A DNA stretch of 64,000 nt from JBDHBD01 sp039586095 (GTDB lineage: Bacteria; Gemmatimonadota; Gemmatimonadetes; Palauibacterales; Palauibacteraceae): the NCBI GenBank assembly GCA_039586095.1, contig JBDHLB010000009.1:1-64000 (forward strand), written 5' to 3'. Within the stretch, counting starts at the first letter, position 1. Every line of letters begins with the position of its first letter. The notes under the pieces were generated by a model. That model did not search any database. It was not told the DNA's origin and saw only the letters and a list, made by a program, of their open reading frames with translations. The position numbers were made by a program, and so were the translations under genes. Of the stretch, positions 51,170 through 59,294 are shown piece by piece.

Positions 51170-53008
51170 ATGCAATTCACGGCCATGCGGCGTCTGACAG
51201 CCGCGACGGACCGACGCGTAGAAGAGCACGCAAAGCTCGCGGCCGAATTGGCGGACGCCGGGCGCTACGTCGAGGCGGAGCGTCAACGTGCGGCTGTCAG
51301 ACGGCTCGTGCGCCAGAACCTCGAGGTATCGCCGCCAGATCCGCTGCTGCTGAACGACTATGGCGTCGCGCTCGCCGAAGTCGGAGAGCTGGATCGCGCC
51401 ATCGACTGTCTGGAGCGTGCTCACGCCGTAACACCGCGGGATCCGACTGTCCTGTTCAACCTCGCCACCGCGCTCTGGCGGCGAGGACACTGCAGCGATG
51501 CCCGTCGCGCGGCCGCCCGGGCAAGACTCCTGGCGCCCGATGACACCGAGATCCGCAGCCTGGTGAATCGCATCCAGGGCACCCTGTCGGTATACGAACC
51601 CGATTTCCGCTTTTCGACGGACGCGGTCCCTGTGACGGCGGCCCGAAGGCTTGATCTGCGATCCGCCGAAATCTCTCCTCTTCATGTGCTTCGGGCGTCA
51701 CTTCCGCACGTGAGCGCCGGGTATACCTTTCGCTCGCAGGAGCTCCTGGAGGGGCAGGAGGCGATCGGTCTGAGGCCCCTGGCCGTGACGGCGCCACTGT
51801 TCCCCGAGGACTGCTTCATCGATGGCGGGCAACCGCTCGACGTCGAGGACGTAGAAGGCGTTCGGTATCACCGATTGCGCATCCCCGGGGGGTTTGTCGC
51901 GGACCCGTCGGCAAACTCTCACTTTAAGGCAGAGTTCTATCGCGAAGAGATTCGGCAACCTCTCGCTGAGTATCTCAGCCAGTATGCGGACGAGCTTTCG
52001 CGTCTCTGCGACCGGTTGGGACCGCACATCCTGCACAGCCACTCGGATCCCAAGAACGGCCTCGCGGCGGGTGCGGTGGCGTCGGCCAGGGGTATCCCCC
52101 ATGTGTACGAGGTCCGCTACTTTCGTGAGGACGCTTCCGTGGCCAGAGGCAAACTGCCGCGCCACGCAGATCGATACCGGCTCGAGCGCGAGCTGGAAAG
52201 CCGTTGCTGTCGCGAAGCGGATGCCGTCGTGACGCTCTCACAGATCATGAGGGACGAGCTCGTCAGTCGAGGTGTGCAAGCAGACAAGATTTTCCTCGTC
52301 CCGAACGGTGCGAACGTCGAGCGCTTTCCTTTCACGAAGCAGCGGTGCCGTGGTCTGGAAAAGAGACTCGGGCTCGGGTCGGGTCCGGTGGTGGGTTACA
52401 TCGGGAGTCTATCCACCTACGAGGGCGTGTCTGATCTCCTCACTTCCTTCCGCCTCATCGTGGACGCCATCCCTACAGCTCGTCTGCTCATCGTCGGGGG
52501 CGAGCGCGACGCCGAGGAAGCCTATCTGACGGCGAGCGATCTGGGGCTTGGCGATTCCGTAGTCTTTGCGGGCGTCGTCGATCGAAGTGAAATTCTGGAC
52601 TACTACTCCGTGATTGACGTATTCGTCGTCCCCAGGCCTCCGGTGCGTGTATGCAAGATGGTCACGCCCCTCAAGCTCTATGAGGCCATGGCCACAGGTC
52701 GCGCGGTCGTTGTGAGCGACGTGCCAGCCCTGCAGGAGATGATCACCGAAGGAGAGACGGCGGTCTCGTTCGAAGCGGGACGCCCGGATTCTCTCGCCGC
52801 CGTGTGCCTCGATCTGCTCGGCGATCCGGAGGGGCGAAGCGAGTTGGGTGCGAAGGCGGCGAGCTGGGTGCGCCAGCATCGCGATTGGACGACTGTTGCT
52901 CGAGGGTATCTCGACGCGTACGAGTACGCTTTCCAGGCTCGAGAACGCCGCGCCGTCAGGGCTTCGGAGAGCACCACGGTGACGCTGGCTGCGGGTCAAC
53001 GCGGCTGA
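51170..53008 (+). CDS. GT4-family glycosyltransferase with N-terminal TPR region
   Basis: About 612 residues. Residues about 15-135 form TPR-like helices (LLLNDYGVALAEVGELDRAI, VLFNLATALWRRGHCSDARR). The GT-B fold follows: HILHSHSDPKNGLAAGAVAS, then VVGYIGSLSTYEGVSDLLTS and ARLLIVGG in the C-terminal lobe, and a donor-binding motif region PRPPVRVCKMVTPLKLYEAM. It presumably transfers a sugar from an activated donor onto a growing glycan or scaffold. The start is uncertain: ATG 51170 is used, but TTG 51158 or ATG 51185 are possible. It converges on the ATP-grasp gene across 39 bp. Confidence 0.88.
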   Translation: MQFTAMRRLTAATDRRVEEHAKLAAELADAGRYVEAERQRAAVRRLVRQNLEVSPPDPLLLNDYGVALAEVGELDRAIDCLERAHAVTPRDPTVLFNLATALWRRGHCSDARRAAARARLLAPDDTEIRSLVNRIQGTLSVYEPDFRFSTDAVPVTAARRLDLRSAEISPLHVLRASLPHVSAGYTFRSQELLEGQEAIGLRPLAVTAPLFPEDCFIDGGQPLDVEDVEGVRYHRLRIPGGFVADPSANSHFKAEFYREEIRQPLAEYLSQYADELSRLCDRLGPHILHSHSDPKNGLAAGAVASARGIPHVYEVRYFREDASVARGKLPRHADRYRLERELESRCCREADAVVTLSQIMRDELVSRGVQADKIFLVPNGANVERFPFTKQRCRGLEKRLGLGSGPVVGYIGSLSTYEGVSDLLTSFRLIVDAIPTARLLIVGGERDAEEAYLTASDLGLGDSVVFAGVVDRSEILDYYSVIDVFVVPRPPVRVCKMVTPLKLYEAMATGRAVVVSDVPALQEMITEGETAVSFEAGRPDSLAAVCLDLLGDPEGRSELGAKAASWVRQHRDWTTVARGYLDAYEYAFQARERRAVRASESTTVTLAAGQRG

Positions 53009-53047
53009 GGCCGGACTTCGGCCCAACCCCCGTCCGGCGGCTTCAGC

Positions 53048-53935
53048 TCACACGCAATCCGGCACCAGATCCTGCCACAGTCGGCCGAAATACTCATCGA
53101 AGAACGGGGTGAACCCGGCTCCGTTCCCGGGCGTCGTGGAAAACTCGTTGAACACGATCCGGTCCTCGGTGACGAAGAAATCGACGCGAACGTAGGTGCC
53201 GTACGAACGTCCGAGCCGAATCGCGTACTCCACCAGGTCGGGCAGCATTCGTGGAGCGGGGACCGGAGCCGCCGGCCGGAGCAACTCGGGCACGACCATG
53301 AAATCCGAAAACGGGTCCCAGTCTTCCGAATACACGCCATGCTCCGTTTCCGTCGCGACAGCGCTACGGCGCATCCATTGAATAGCTCCGATGTGCTCGC
53401 CGAACGTATGCACCTTGGCCTCGAAGGGGAGCCCGCAGCCGTCCGGGTCGCCACTGATCATCTCCTCGACCAGGATCGGGCCGTCGAGGAGCCGCATAAT
53501 CGGCTTCCAGAGCAGCTCGCGCGCCGTATCACGCCGGAAGCGGGTCGAGCGTAGCAATTCCATGCCGTCGCAGACAACGAACACGGCCTGCCGCGAGTGC
53601 CCGAAACTGGCTCGAATCACGTATCTGTCCGGTAGCGCCTCCCACTCCAATCGGCTCAGGTCTCTCCCGCGCCAGTAGAGAACGGGGACCGGGATGCGGT
53701 GCCGAATGGCAAACTCGCGCGCATTCCACTTGTTGCTCAGCGAACGCTGCCAATGCCGGCAGCAGTGCCAGAGCCACTCGGGGTCGTGCCTGCGTCTCGC
53801 TGAATTGCGCTCCCACACCTGATGGAGGAAGTCGAGGTAGGTTCGGGGGCTTCCGAGGTCTCTGGGCTTCTGCCACCAGACCTCGAGTCGGCGCCGGAGG
53901 CGCTCCGAGTACGTCGGAAAGCCGAGGTCACTCAT
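53048..53935 (-). CDS. TupA-like ATP-grasp protein
   Basis: A 295-residue protein matching the TupA-like ATP-grasp family (RYVIRASFGHSRQAVFVV, GPILVEEMISGD, PFEAKVHTFGEHIGAIQWMR, VRVDFFVTEDRIVFNEFSTT). The last block carries the ATP/Mg ligands, including the E in FNEFS. TupA is implicated in teichuronopeptide synthesis, where an amino acid is linked to a glycan carboxylate. This makes an amide- or ester-forming step on a glycan the best guess. It overlaps the dehydrogenase gene by 8 bp and is last of a four-gene minus-strand unit. Confidence 0.83.
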   Translation of the reverse strand: MSDLGFPTYSERLRRRLEVWWQKPRDLGSPRTYLDFLHQVWERNSARRRHDPEWLWHCCRHWQRSLSNKWNAREFAIRHRIPVPVLYWRGRDLSRLEWEALPDRYVIRASFGHSRQAVFVVCDGMELLRSTRFRRDTARELLWKPIMRLLDGPILVEEMISGDPDGCGLPFEAKVHTFGEHIGAIQWMRRSAVATETEHGVYSEDWDPFSDFMVVPELLRPAAPVPAPRMLPDLVEYAIRLGRSYGTYVRVDFFVTEDRIVFNEFSTTPGNGAGFTPFFDEYFGRLWQDLVPDCV

Positions 53936-54935
53936 GCCACGGCACTAATACCCCTAGCTCTGATGCGAGCTGCTCGAGGTCGCGGCGCTGCCGCTCGGTC
54001 AGCGGGATCCCGAGGCGCGACCACGCTTCCTCCCGCTCCGATTCGAGGCTTCCCGGCACGTCCGAGCGGTCCAGTCCCGGCAAGGGCGGCATCGCGCGAC
54101 TTTCCTCGATGATCTGCCGCACATCGGCCAGGAATGTATCGGCGTCGCCGATCAGGTCGGGGCGCAGGCCCAGCATGAGCAATCCATGCGTCGCCGCCGG
54201 GAACTTCCGATCAGCCTTGCGTCGCTCCCGCAGGTCACCTCCACCTTGGCCGGGCAACGTGCTGCCGAGCAAGCTGGCCGCGAAACGAAGCGACAGGCTC
54301 TTGATGACGGCTTCCGGAAACGCCGCCATGGCCGCTGGCAGTCGTCTGCTGTCACGGAACGCGTTGGGATTCATGTCCACGACAATGGGCAATCCGCCGG
54401 ACGGAATCGCGATGCACATCCCGGGTCCCGCGATCGCGTTCCAGATGGTGGCATCGGGTCGCGGTGCAGGTGGCCCTTCGTGCCTCGCGGCAAAGGAGAG
54501 CGTGATCAGGTTCTGTCTCAGCGCCATGCGCGCGTAGATGCCCAGACTCCCCACATGGCCATGGTTGCGGGTGGCCGCCACGAAGAGTCCGGTCTCCACG
54601 GCGCGAGCGATCAGCCTCTCCGTGGCCAGTCTGGCCACCAGTATGCCCGATCCGCCATCGCCGTCGAACACGGTCGCGACGGCGTCGTCGCGAGCCACGC
54701 GGGGCTCTGGGGTCGGGTTCAGCTGACCCTCCAAGTATTCCGTCACATAGCGACCGAGTTCCATGACGCCATGGCTGCGAATCCCGCGCAGGTCTACCTC
54801 CACCAGGCAGCCCGCGACAAGTGCAGCGTCTCGCTGCGGGACACCGGCCTGACGGAGCGCGTCGCACGCGAAACGCTGCAATGCTTCGGGCGGCACGCGG
54901 ATCTCCGCGCCAGAGTCGCTCGCCGAGTCGCTCAC
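53928..54935 (-). CDS. Ldh2-type malate/lactate/ureidoglycolate dehydrogenase
   Basis: A 335-residue NAD(P)-dependent dehydrogenase of the Ldh2 fold, unrelated to classical LDH. Signs include DLRGIRSHGVMELGRYVTEY (catalytic His in SHG), TRNHGHVGSLGIYARMAL, and substrate/cofactor loops near WNAIAGPGMCIAIPSGG and DMNPNAFRD. Relatives interconvert 2-hydroxy and 2-keto acids or imine forms. The GTG start at 54935 overlaps the upstream stop as GTGA, with GAGAGG 4 nt before, so a longer start at 54986 is less likely. It may make a keto acid or amino acid precursor for the locus. Confidence 0.88.
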   Translation of the reverse strand: MSDSASDSGAEIRVPPEALQRFACDALRQAGVPQRDAALVAGCLVEVDLRGIRSHGVMELGRYVTEYLEGQLNPTPEPRVARDDAVATVFDGDGGSGILVARLATERLIARAVETGLFVAATRNHGHVGSLGIYARMALRQNLITLSFAARHEGPPAPRPDATIWNAIAGPGMCIAIPSGGLPIVVDMNPNAFRDSRRLPAAMAAFPEAVIKSLSLRFAASLLGSTLPGQGGGDLRERRKADRKFPAATHGLLMLGLRPDLIGDADTFLADVRQIIEESRAMPPLPGLDRSDVPGSLESEREEAWSRLGIPLTERQRRDLEQLASELGVLVPWHE

Positions 54936-56071
54936 CGAGCCTCTCGGTCTGCGCCGGCCAGCGTTCGCGCGTGCCCGTTCGTGCACAGTCTCTCGACGCC
55001 CTCGACCAACGGTGTCACACCGGGATGAGTCTCGATCGCAGCGAGCATTTCCTCGAATCTCTTCATTGTCAGCACAGTGGATTCCGTCGCGTAGCCCTGC
55101 AGCGAGGCCAAGACACGAGAAACGTTCCCACCATTCGGTGACGGTTCACGGTCGCACGTGCGGTCCAGTAGATCGCGAGAGATCCAACCGTTTTGATCGA
55201 ACAGGGCGAGGGGGATGAGGTTCCGGCACACGATCTTGACGGATTGACGGTGGAAGAATCGGCCGGCCACCCAGCTTGGCAGATCGCGAGCTTCGGAGGG
55301 TCTCTCGAGGTCGATCTTCTCGTCCTGGTTGATATCTTTGCGCCGATAGTACTCCCTCGAGTAGAGCGACCACCGTAATAGATTCGTCTGGCTGTGCACG
55401 ATTCTCCGCGCCGATGTCCACACGGGGATCGGATTCATGTATCCGCGGCCGCCTCGTGCCAGCGCGTACAGGGATAGCCGCAGCCCGAGCTCGGTCGTGG
55501 CCTCGGCCCGAGCGAAATACTGTCGCAGCGTGTCCGTCGCGTAGAAGCCGCAGCCAGCGTTCGCGAACCAGCCGAGCTGTCGCGCCAGCCGCCTGGAGAC
55601 GAGGTCCACAGTGAGGTACGCATCGCGAAGACGCGGAGACTCATGAAGGTCTCGGTATGTGTAAGGGCTGAAGACGAAGCCGACGTCATCGGCCGCCTCC
55701 CGAAGAACGGCGGCCGCCGTGTGAATCCATCCCGGTGCGGCTGGCCGGCTGTCAGCATCCAGGAATCCCACGAATTCTGCCTCGAGCTGTTTCGCGCAGA
55801 ACCGCGTGGCAGACTTCATCGCCTGGAACTTGCCGAGATGCGGCTCCTGAACATACCACCACTCTCCCGACTGAACCTCGTCCAGGCCTCGCACGAACGC
55901 CCCAGACCCGTCGATCGAACCGTTGTCCAGGAACACCACGGCAGCGGCATGCGGCTGCTGCTTTCGAAGGGACTCGATGAAAGCCGGCAGACGCAAACGC
56001 TCGTTGTGGAACGGAACGACCAGCGCGTACGCGGAATCGTCCCGGCTCCGCAGCGTTTTCGGACTGCTCAT
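54932..56071 (-). CDS. GT2-family glycosyltransferase
   Basis: A 379-residue GT-A enzyme. YALVVPFHNERLRLPAFIES is the nucleotide-binding N-terminus, AVVFLDNGSIDGSG the first acidic motif and FVGFLDADSRPA the DxD-like metal site. No transmembrane segment is obvious, so it is cytoplasmic or peripheral. The ATG at 56071 overlaps the asparagine-synthase-like stop as ATGA. It probably adds one sugar to the product of this locus; donor and acceptor are unknown. Confidence 0.87.
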   Translation of the reverse strand: MSSPKTLRSRDDSAYALVVPFHNERLRLPAFIESLRKQQPHAAAVVFLDNGSIDGSGAFVRGLDEVQSGEWWYVQEPHLGKFQAMKSATRFCAKQLEAEFVGFLDADSRPAAPGWIHTAAAVLREAADDVGFVFSPYTYRDLHESPRLRDAYLTVDLVSRRLARQLGWFANAGCGFYATDTLRQYFARAEATTELGLRLSLYALARGGRGYMNPIPVWTSARRIVHSQTNLLRWSLYSREYYRRKDINQDEKIDLERPSEARDLPSWVAGRFFHRQSVKIVCRNLIPLALFDQNGWISRDLLDRTCDREPSPNGGNVSRVLASLQGYATESTVLTMKRFEEMLAAIETHPGVTPLVEGVERLCTNGHARTLAGADREAR

Positions 56072-57957
56072 TCGTCCGTCGAGCGCGACCTGTGCACGTA
56101 CTCGCGCGCCTCCACGTATGTCTCGTGCACGAGCTTTCTCCACTGTTCCAGCGTGGCCAGGTAGCCGATGGTTCGCATGTCAGCGGGCTCAGGGCTGATC
56201 CTCCCCCCCAGCAGATTCTGGATGAAATGTCTTTGCAGCAGTCTTCGACTGACGCTGCCCTCCTCAGTGAACCAATCCCGCAGTGGCCCGCTTACCGTCC
56301 GCAGCAGGACTTGCCGCCGCACGGCATCGTGGGTGACGGGGGAGCCGCCTGAGCGCTCGGCCCGAACCGAGTCGACGAGGCGCGTGACCAGCGACAGCGC
56401 ACGGGCGGATATACGGGCAGAGAATCCCCAGGATCTCGGGTCGGCGTATGCGGCCAGCGGAAGCACGTACTTGTGGTTGACAGGAAGCCACAGACTCTTC
56501 GGGGCGTATCGCCGGAGGATTGTCTTGTGCAGGGCCATCTCGTCCCCGATCGGCGCCGGCAGGGTGTACGCGAGCCGGGTGACCTGGGGGCTTTCGAAGG
56601 GCGCATGTACCGGTTCCAGCCAGCTCAACCCGACGGCGCCTCGAAACCGCGACCGTTCCCTCAGGTTGACGTAATCGAGGAGATCGCCGAGCAGCCTCGA
56701 CCGTTCGGCGGCCTGCCTGACAGAGTCTTCGACGCGGGCGATAAGTCCGTCAGTCAGTCTCGCTTCGGTCCAGGGAAGCAACCGGACCCAGCGGTCAACG
56801 AGGAGGTCGCGAGCGGTCTCCGCTGACGTCGTCCGAAGGGCATCGCGGTCCAAGCCACAATACGTGTAGCCTCTGAACGCTTCGCCGTGAGTACCGGAGA
56901 GCGTGGCACGTCTTCCTTTCGCACTGGGTAGCCTGTCAGCAGCTCGCTTGCCGTCTGCCATACCGTTGGTGCCATATGAACGCAGTCGAAGGTGCATTCC
57001 GAAATCGTCGCTATCCGTTTCGGGCTCGACCCGTTTATGGGACAGCCCGTACCAGCCTGCGAGCTGGCGGCCGATTCGGACGTCGGGACTGTAGCGGCGC
57101 CCGGCCGTCGTGGCGATCAGCGTCTCGGGGGCGGCCACGGATAGGGCGAGCGCGAGTACTGTGCGTGAATCGAGACCAGCGGTCAGGTCCAGCTCGACTC
57201 GTGGGTGGTGGCGACAAAAGGTGGCGATCTGAGCCCGCAGGATCTCTATGATCTCATCTCGTTGCGCTCTGACCGCACCTCGATCTGCCAGCTCGAGTCT
57301 CTCCCGCGGATCGAAGAGGCGCACTCCCTGTCGGGCTGCGATCTGCCCCTGTTGCCATTTCAAGACCCTCGCGGGGTCACAGCACTTGATCCCTTGTACG
57401 AGACTCCGCCCACCCAGCGAAAAATCCATCGAGAGGACCGATGCCGCGCTCAGCAGGTCGAGCTCCGGCTCGAGCAGTCCGCTTCCGATGATCGGCAGAT
57501 CGTGGCTGGACACCACGAGTGCGTTTGGGAGGGTGAGGTATCGGAGGGGTCTTCGTCCGAGGAGATCGCCGATGATGTAGACGGCCTCCTCCTCCTTGGC
57601 AACGACCACGGCGCCGAAGTTACCGTCCAGCTCTTGTATCGAGTCCGGGCCGCCGCTTCTCCACGCCTCCGCGCACGCGCCGGCCGTCGATCTTCCAGGA
57701 ACGCTCTGGCCGATCAGCACGCCGAACGCCAGTACGGCCAGGTCGCCCTCGATGTGCTGAGAGATCAGTTGGCTCAGCTGGCCGGTCGACGGCTGCAGAC
57801 AGTACCAGCCACCACTCGGTCTCGTGCAATTCCACTGGTGACGGGCATACGAAACGTCGAGACGCGGCAACACGGTCGTGATGGCGTGCAGCGAGGTCTC
57901 GATCGGGACGGACCCCAATTGTGGTTCGTGTTCGAAGAAGGCCATGAACGCGTGCAA
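56068..57957 (-). CDS. Asparagine-synthase-like protein without glutaminase cysteine
   Basis: A 629-residue protein. The N-terminal about 170 residues retain the Ntn-like fold (ELDGNFGAVVVAKEEEAVYI, GDLLGRRPLRY) but begin MHAFMAF, so the catalytic Cys2 of class II amidotransferases is absent. The synthetase domain has an ATP-pyrophosphatase loop LDLTAGLDSRT (about 256-266) and YSPDVRIGRQLAGWYGLSH. Loss of the glutaminase nucleophile is typical of lasso-peptide cyclases (McjC), beta-lactam synthetases and some glycan-modifying homologues, which use another amine nucleophile. It is the first gene of a minus-strand unit with GT2, Ldh2 and TupA-like genes, divergent from the NTP_transf_5 gene. 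Confidence 0.87.
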   Translation of the reverse strand: MHAFMAFFEHEPQLGSVPIETSLHAITTVLPRLDVSYARHQWNCTRPSGGWYCLQPSTGQLSQLISQHIEGDLAVLAFGVLIGQSVPGRSTAGACAEAWRSGGPDSIQELDGNFGAVVVAKEEEAVYIIGDLLGRRPLRYLTLPNALVVSSHDLPIIGSGLLEPELDLLSAASVLSMDFSLGGRSLVQGIKCCDPARVLKWQQGQIAARQGVRLFDPRERLELADRGAVRAQRDEIIEILRAQIATFCRHHPRVELDLTAGLDSRTVLALALSVAAPETLIATTAGRRYSPDVRIGRQLAGWYGLSHKRVEPETDSDDFGMHLRLRSYGTNGMADGKRAADRLPSAKGRRATLSGTHGEAFRGYTYCGLDRDALRTTSAETARDLLVDRWVRLLPWTEARLTDGLIARVEDSVRQAAERSRLLGDLLDYVNLRERSRFRGAVGLSWLEPVHAPFESPQVTRLAYTLPAPIGDEMALHKTILRRYAPKSLWLPVNHKYVLPLAAYADPRSWGFSARISARALSLVTRLVDSVRAERSGGSPVTHDAVRRQVLLRTVSGPLRDWFTEEGSVSRRLLQRHFIQNLLGGRISPEPADMRTIGYLATLEQWRKLVHETYVEAREYVHRSRSTDE

Positions 57958-58226
57958 AGCCGCTACCCCGTCCTGTTGTGCACACTCTGTGCGTCAAACC
58001 ACACGCGACTCGCGGGAACTATCATTCTTCGCCAACCTGTGGCAACGTTGCTTGCTCGCACTGGCCTCTGCCCGGCAATCGGAGGAGGCCGATAAAGAAG
58101 GGTCCTGTCAGATGAAACTGCAAGATAGGTACGAGGGGTGGTTGTGCGGGCTTCGAAGGGGTGGCGTGGCAGCGTCGCAACACAAACGAGCCTCGTGACG
58201 GGCAAAGGAACCATGGTACGTTGTCC
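57958..58226. promoter_or_regulatory. Divergent intergenic region of the biosynthetic locus
   Basis: 269 bp between the divergent asparagine-synthase-like and nucleotidyltransferase genes, expected to carry both promoters. I searched both strands for a short precursor-peptide gene with a lasso-type leader and saw none that convinces. A 28-codon frame at 58112-58198 is discussed among the rejected items. Confidence 0.45.
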
Positions 58227-59294
58227 ATGAGGTCGGATCTTTACCTTCCGTTCGTCGTCGGTCTCACGAAACGGGACTCCCGGGCGGTGAGCCGTCTCGT
58301 GTCGACCGCCGATTACGAGCCCGCTGGTCTCCTGGCGTTCGCCTATCGGAACGGCATTCCCGGCTATCTCTACGTGCTGCTCCGAGAAATGGAGCAGCTG
58401 GGGGCATTCCCCGACACGATGGTCGAGGAGTTGTACGGCTTCTACAGGGAGCGACAGCTGCCGACCTGTCGCCTGCTGACCGACGAGCTCGTCGAGGTCC
58501 GCGAGCGCTTGGAGTCGGCGGGCGTCGAGATCGTATACATCAAGGGGCCGTGTCTCGCTCAGCGCTTCTACGGTGATCCGAACGCACGGCTGTTTTGGGA
58601 CAACGACCTCTTGGTGCGCGGGCGGAGTGGTGTGGAGCGGTGCGATGACGCGCTCCGTCAGTTCGGCTATCGGCGGAAGTCCAGTTTGCTGCCGGGCTAC
58701 AAGCTGTCCATGCATTTCGCCCACGATTTCGAGTATGAGCGAGAGTGGAGGAGGTTGGACCTCCACTGGCGACTTGCAGCCCATTACTCGTTCCGGGTCG
58801 ATGAGGAACGCATGTGGTCGTCTCGCGAAACGCTGCTCCTGCGAGACCGGCCCTTCACGGTTCTTTCGGCGGAGTACGTTCTCGTGCTACTGCTGCTGGC
58901 TCTCTTCAACGACGGTCAGCGCGGCAAGCTCCGCGCAAAGGGAATGATCGACACGTACATGGTTCTTGCATCTGTCCACGAGAAGTTGGATTGGGCGGGC
59001 TTCTTTGCCCGCCGCGAAGAGGAAAGGATCCTGAAGATCAGCTGTACGATGCTGAATCTGGTCCTGCATGCGTTCGACAGTCGGACCGAGTTTCCCGAGC
59101 TGACGAACCGACTCGATGCCCAGGCCGAACAGATCGGGCCGAGCGACCGCGAACACGCCTTGTGGCTTCTCGAACGATCGCACGGGTCGCTCGACAACAA
59201 GTTCTGGACCTTCCGATTGTACGATTCGAGCCTCTGGAAGGTGTTGCTCTGGTACGTGGCCTCACAGCCCATCAAGCAGGCGGTGTACCGGTGA
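58227..59294 (+). CDS. NTP_transf_5 (PF14907-type) nucleotidyltransferase-family protein
   Basis: A 355-residue protein. VEIVYIKGPCLAQRFYGDPN followed by ARLFWDNDLLV matches the NTP_transf_5 signature (KG...DxDLL), where the Asp pair corresponds to the nucleotidyltransferase metal site. Here the second motif reads DNDLL. Members are uncharacterised but recur in lasso-peptide and exopolysaccharide loci. ATG 58227 is chosen because homology begins right after it. It is coupled to the ABC exporter by a GTGA overlap, which suggests a shared role in making and exporting one product. Confidence 0.85.
   Translation: MRSDLYLPFVVGLTKRDSRAVSRLVSTADYEPAGLLAFAYRNGIPGYLYVLLREMEQLGAFPDTMVEELYGFYRERQLPTCRLLTDELVEVRERLESAGVEIVYIKGPCLAQRFYGDPNARLFWDNDLLVRGRSGVERCDDALRQFGYRRKSSLLPGYKLSMHFAHDFEYEREWRRLDLHWRLAAHYSFRVDEERMWSSRETLLLRDRPFTVLSAEYVLVLLLLALFNDGQRGKLRAKGMIDTYMVLASVHEKLDWAGFFARREEERILKISCTMLNLVLHAFDSRTEFPELTNRLDAQAEQIGPSDREHALWLLERSHGSLDNKFWTFRLYDSSLWKVLLWYVASQPIKQAVYR

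Noticed and set aside
58112..58198. 28-codon frame between the Asn-synthase-like and nucleotidyltransferase genes, considered as a peptide precursor
   Set aside because: No good ribosome binding site, no lasso leader pattern and no plausible core starting with Gly followed by an acidic residue at ring distance.
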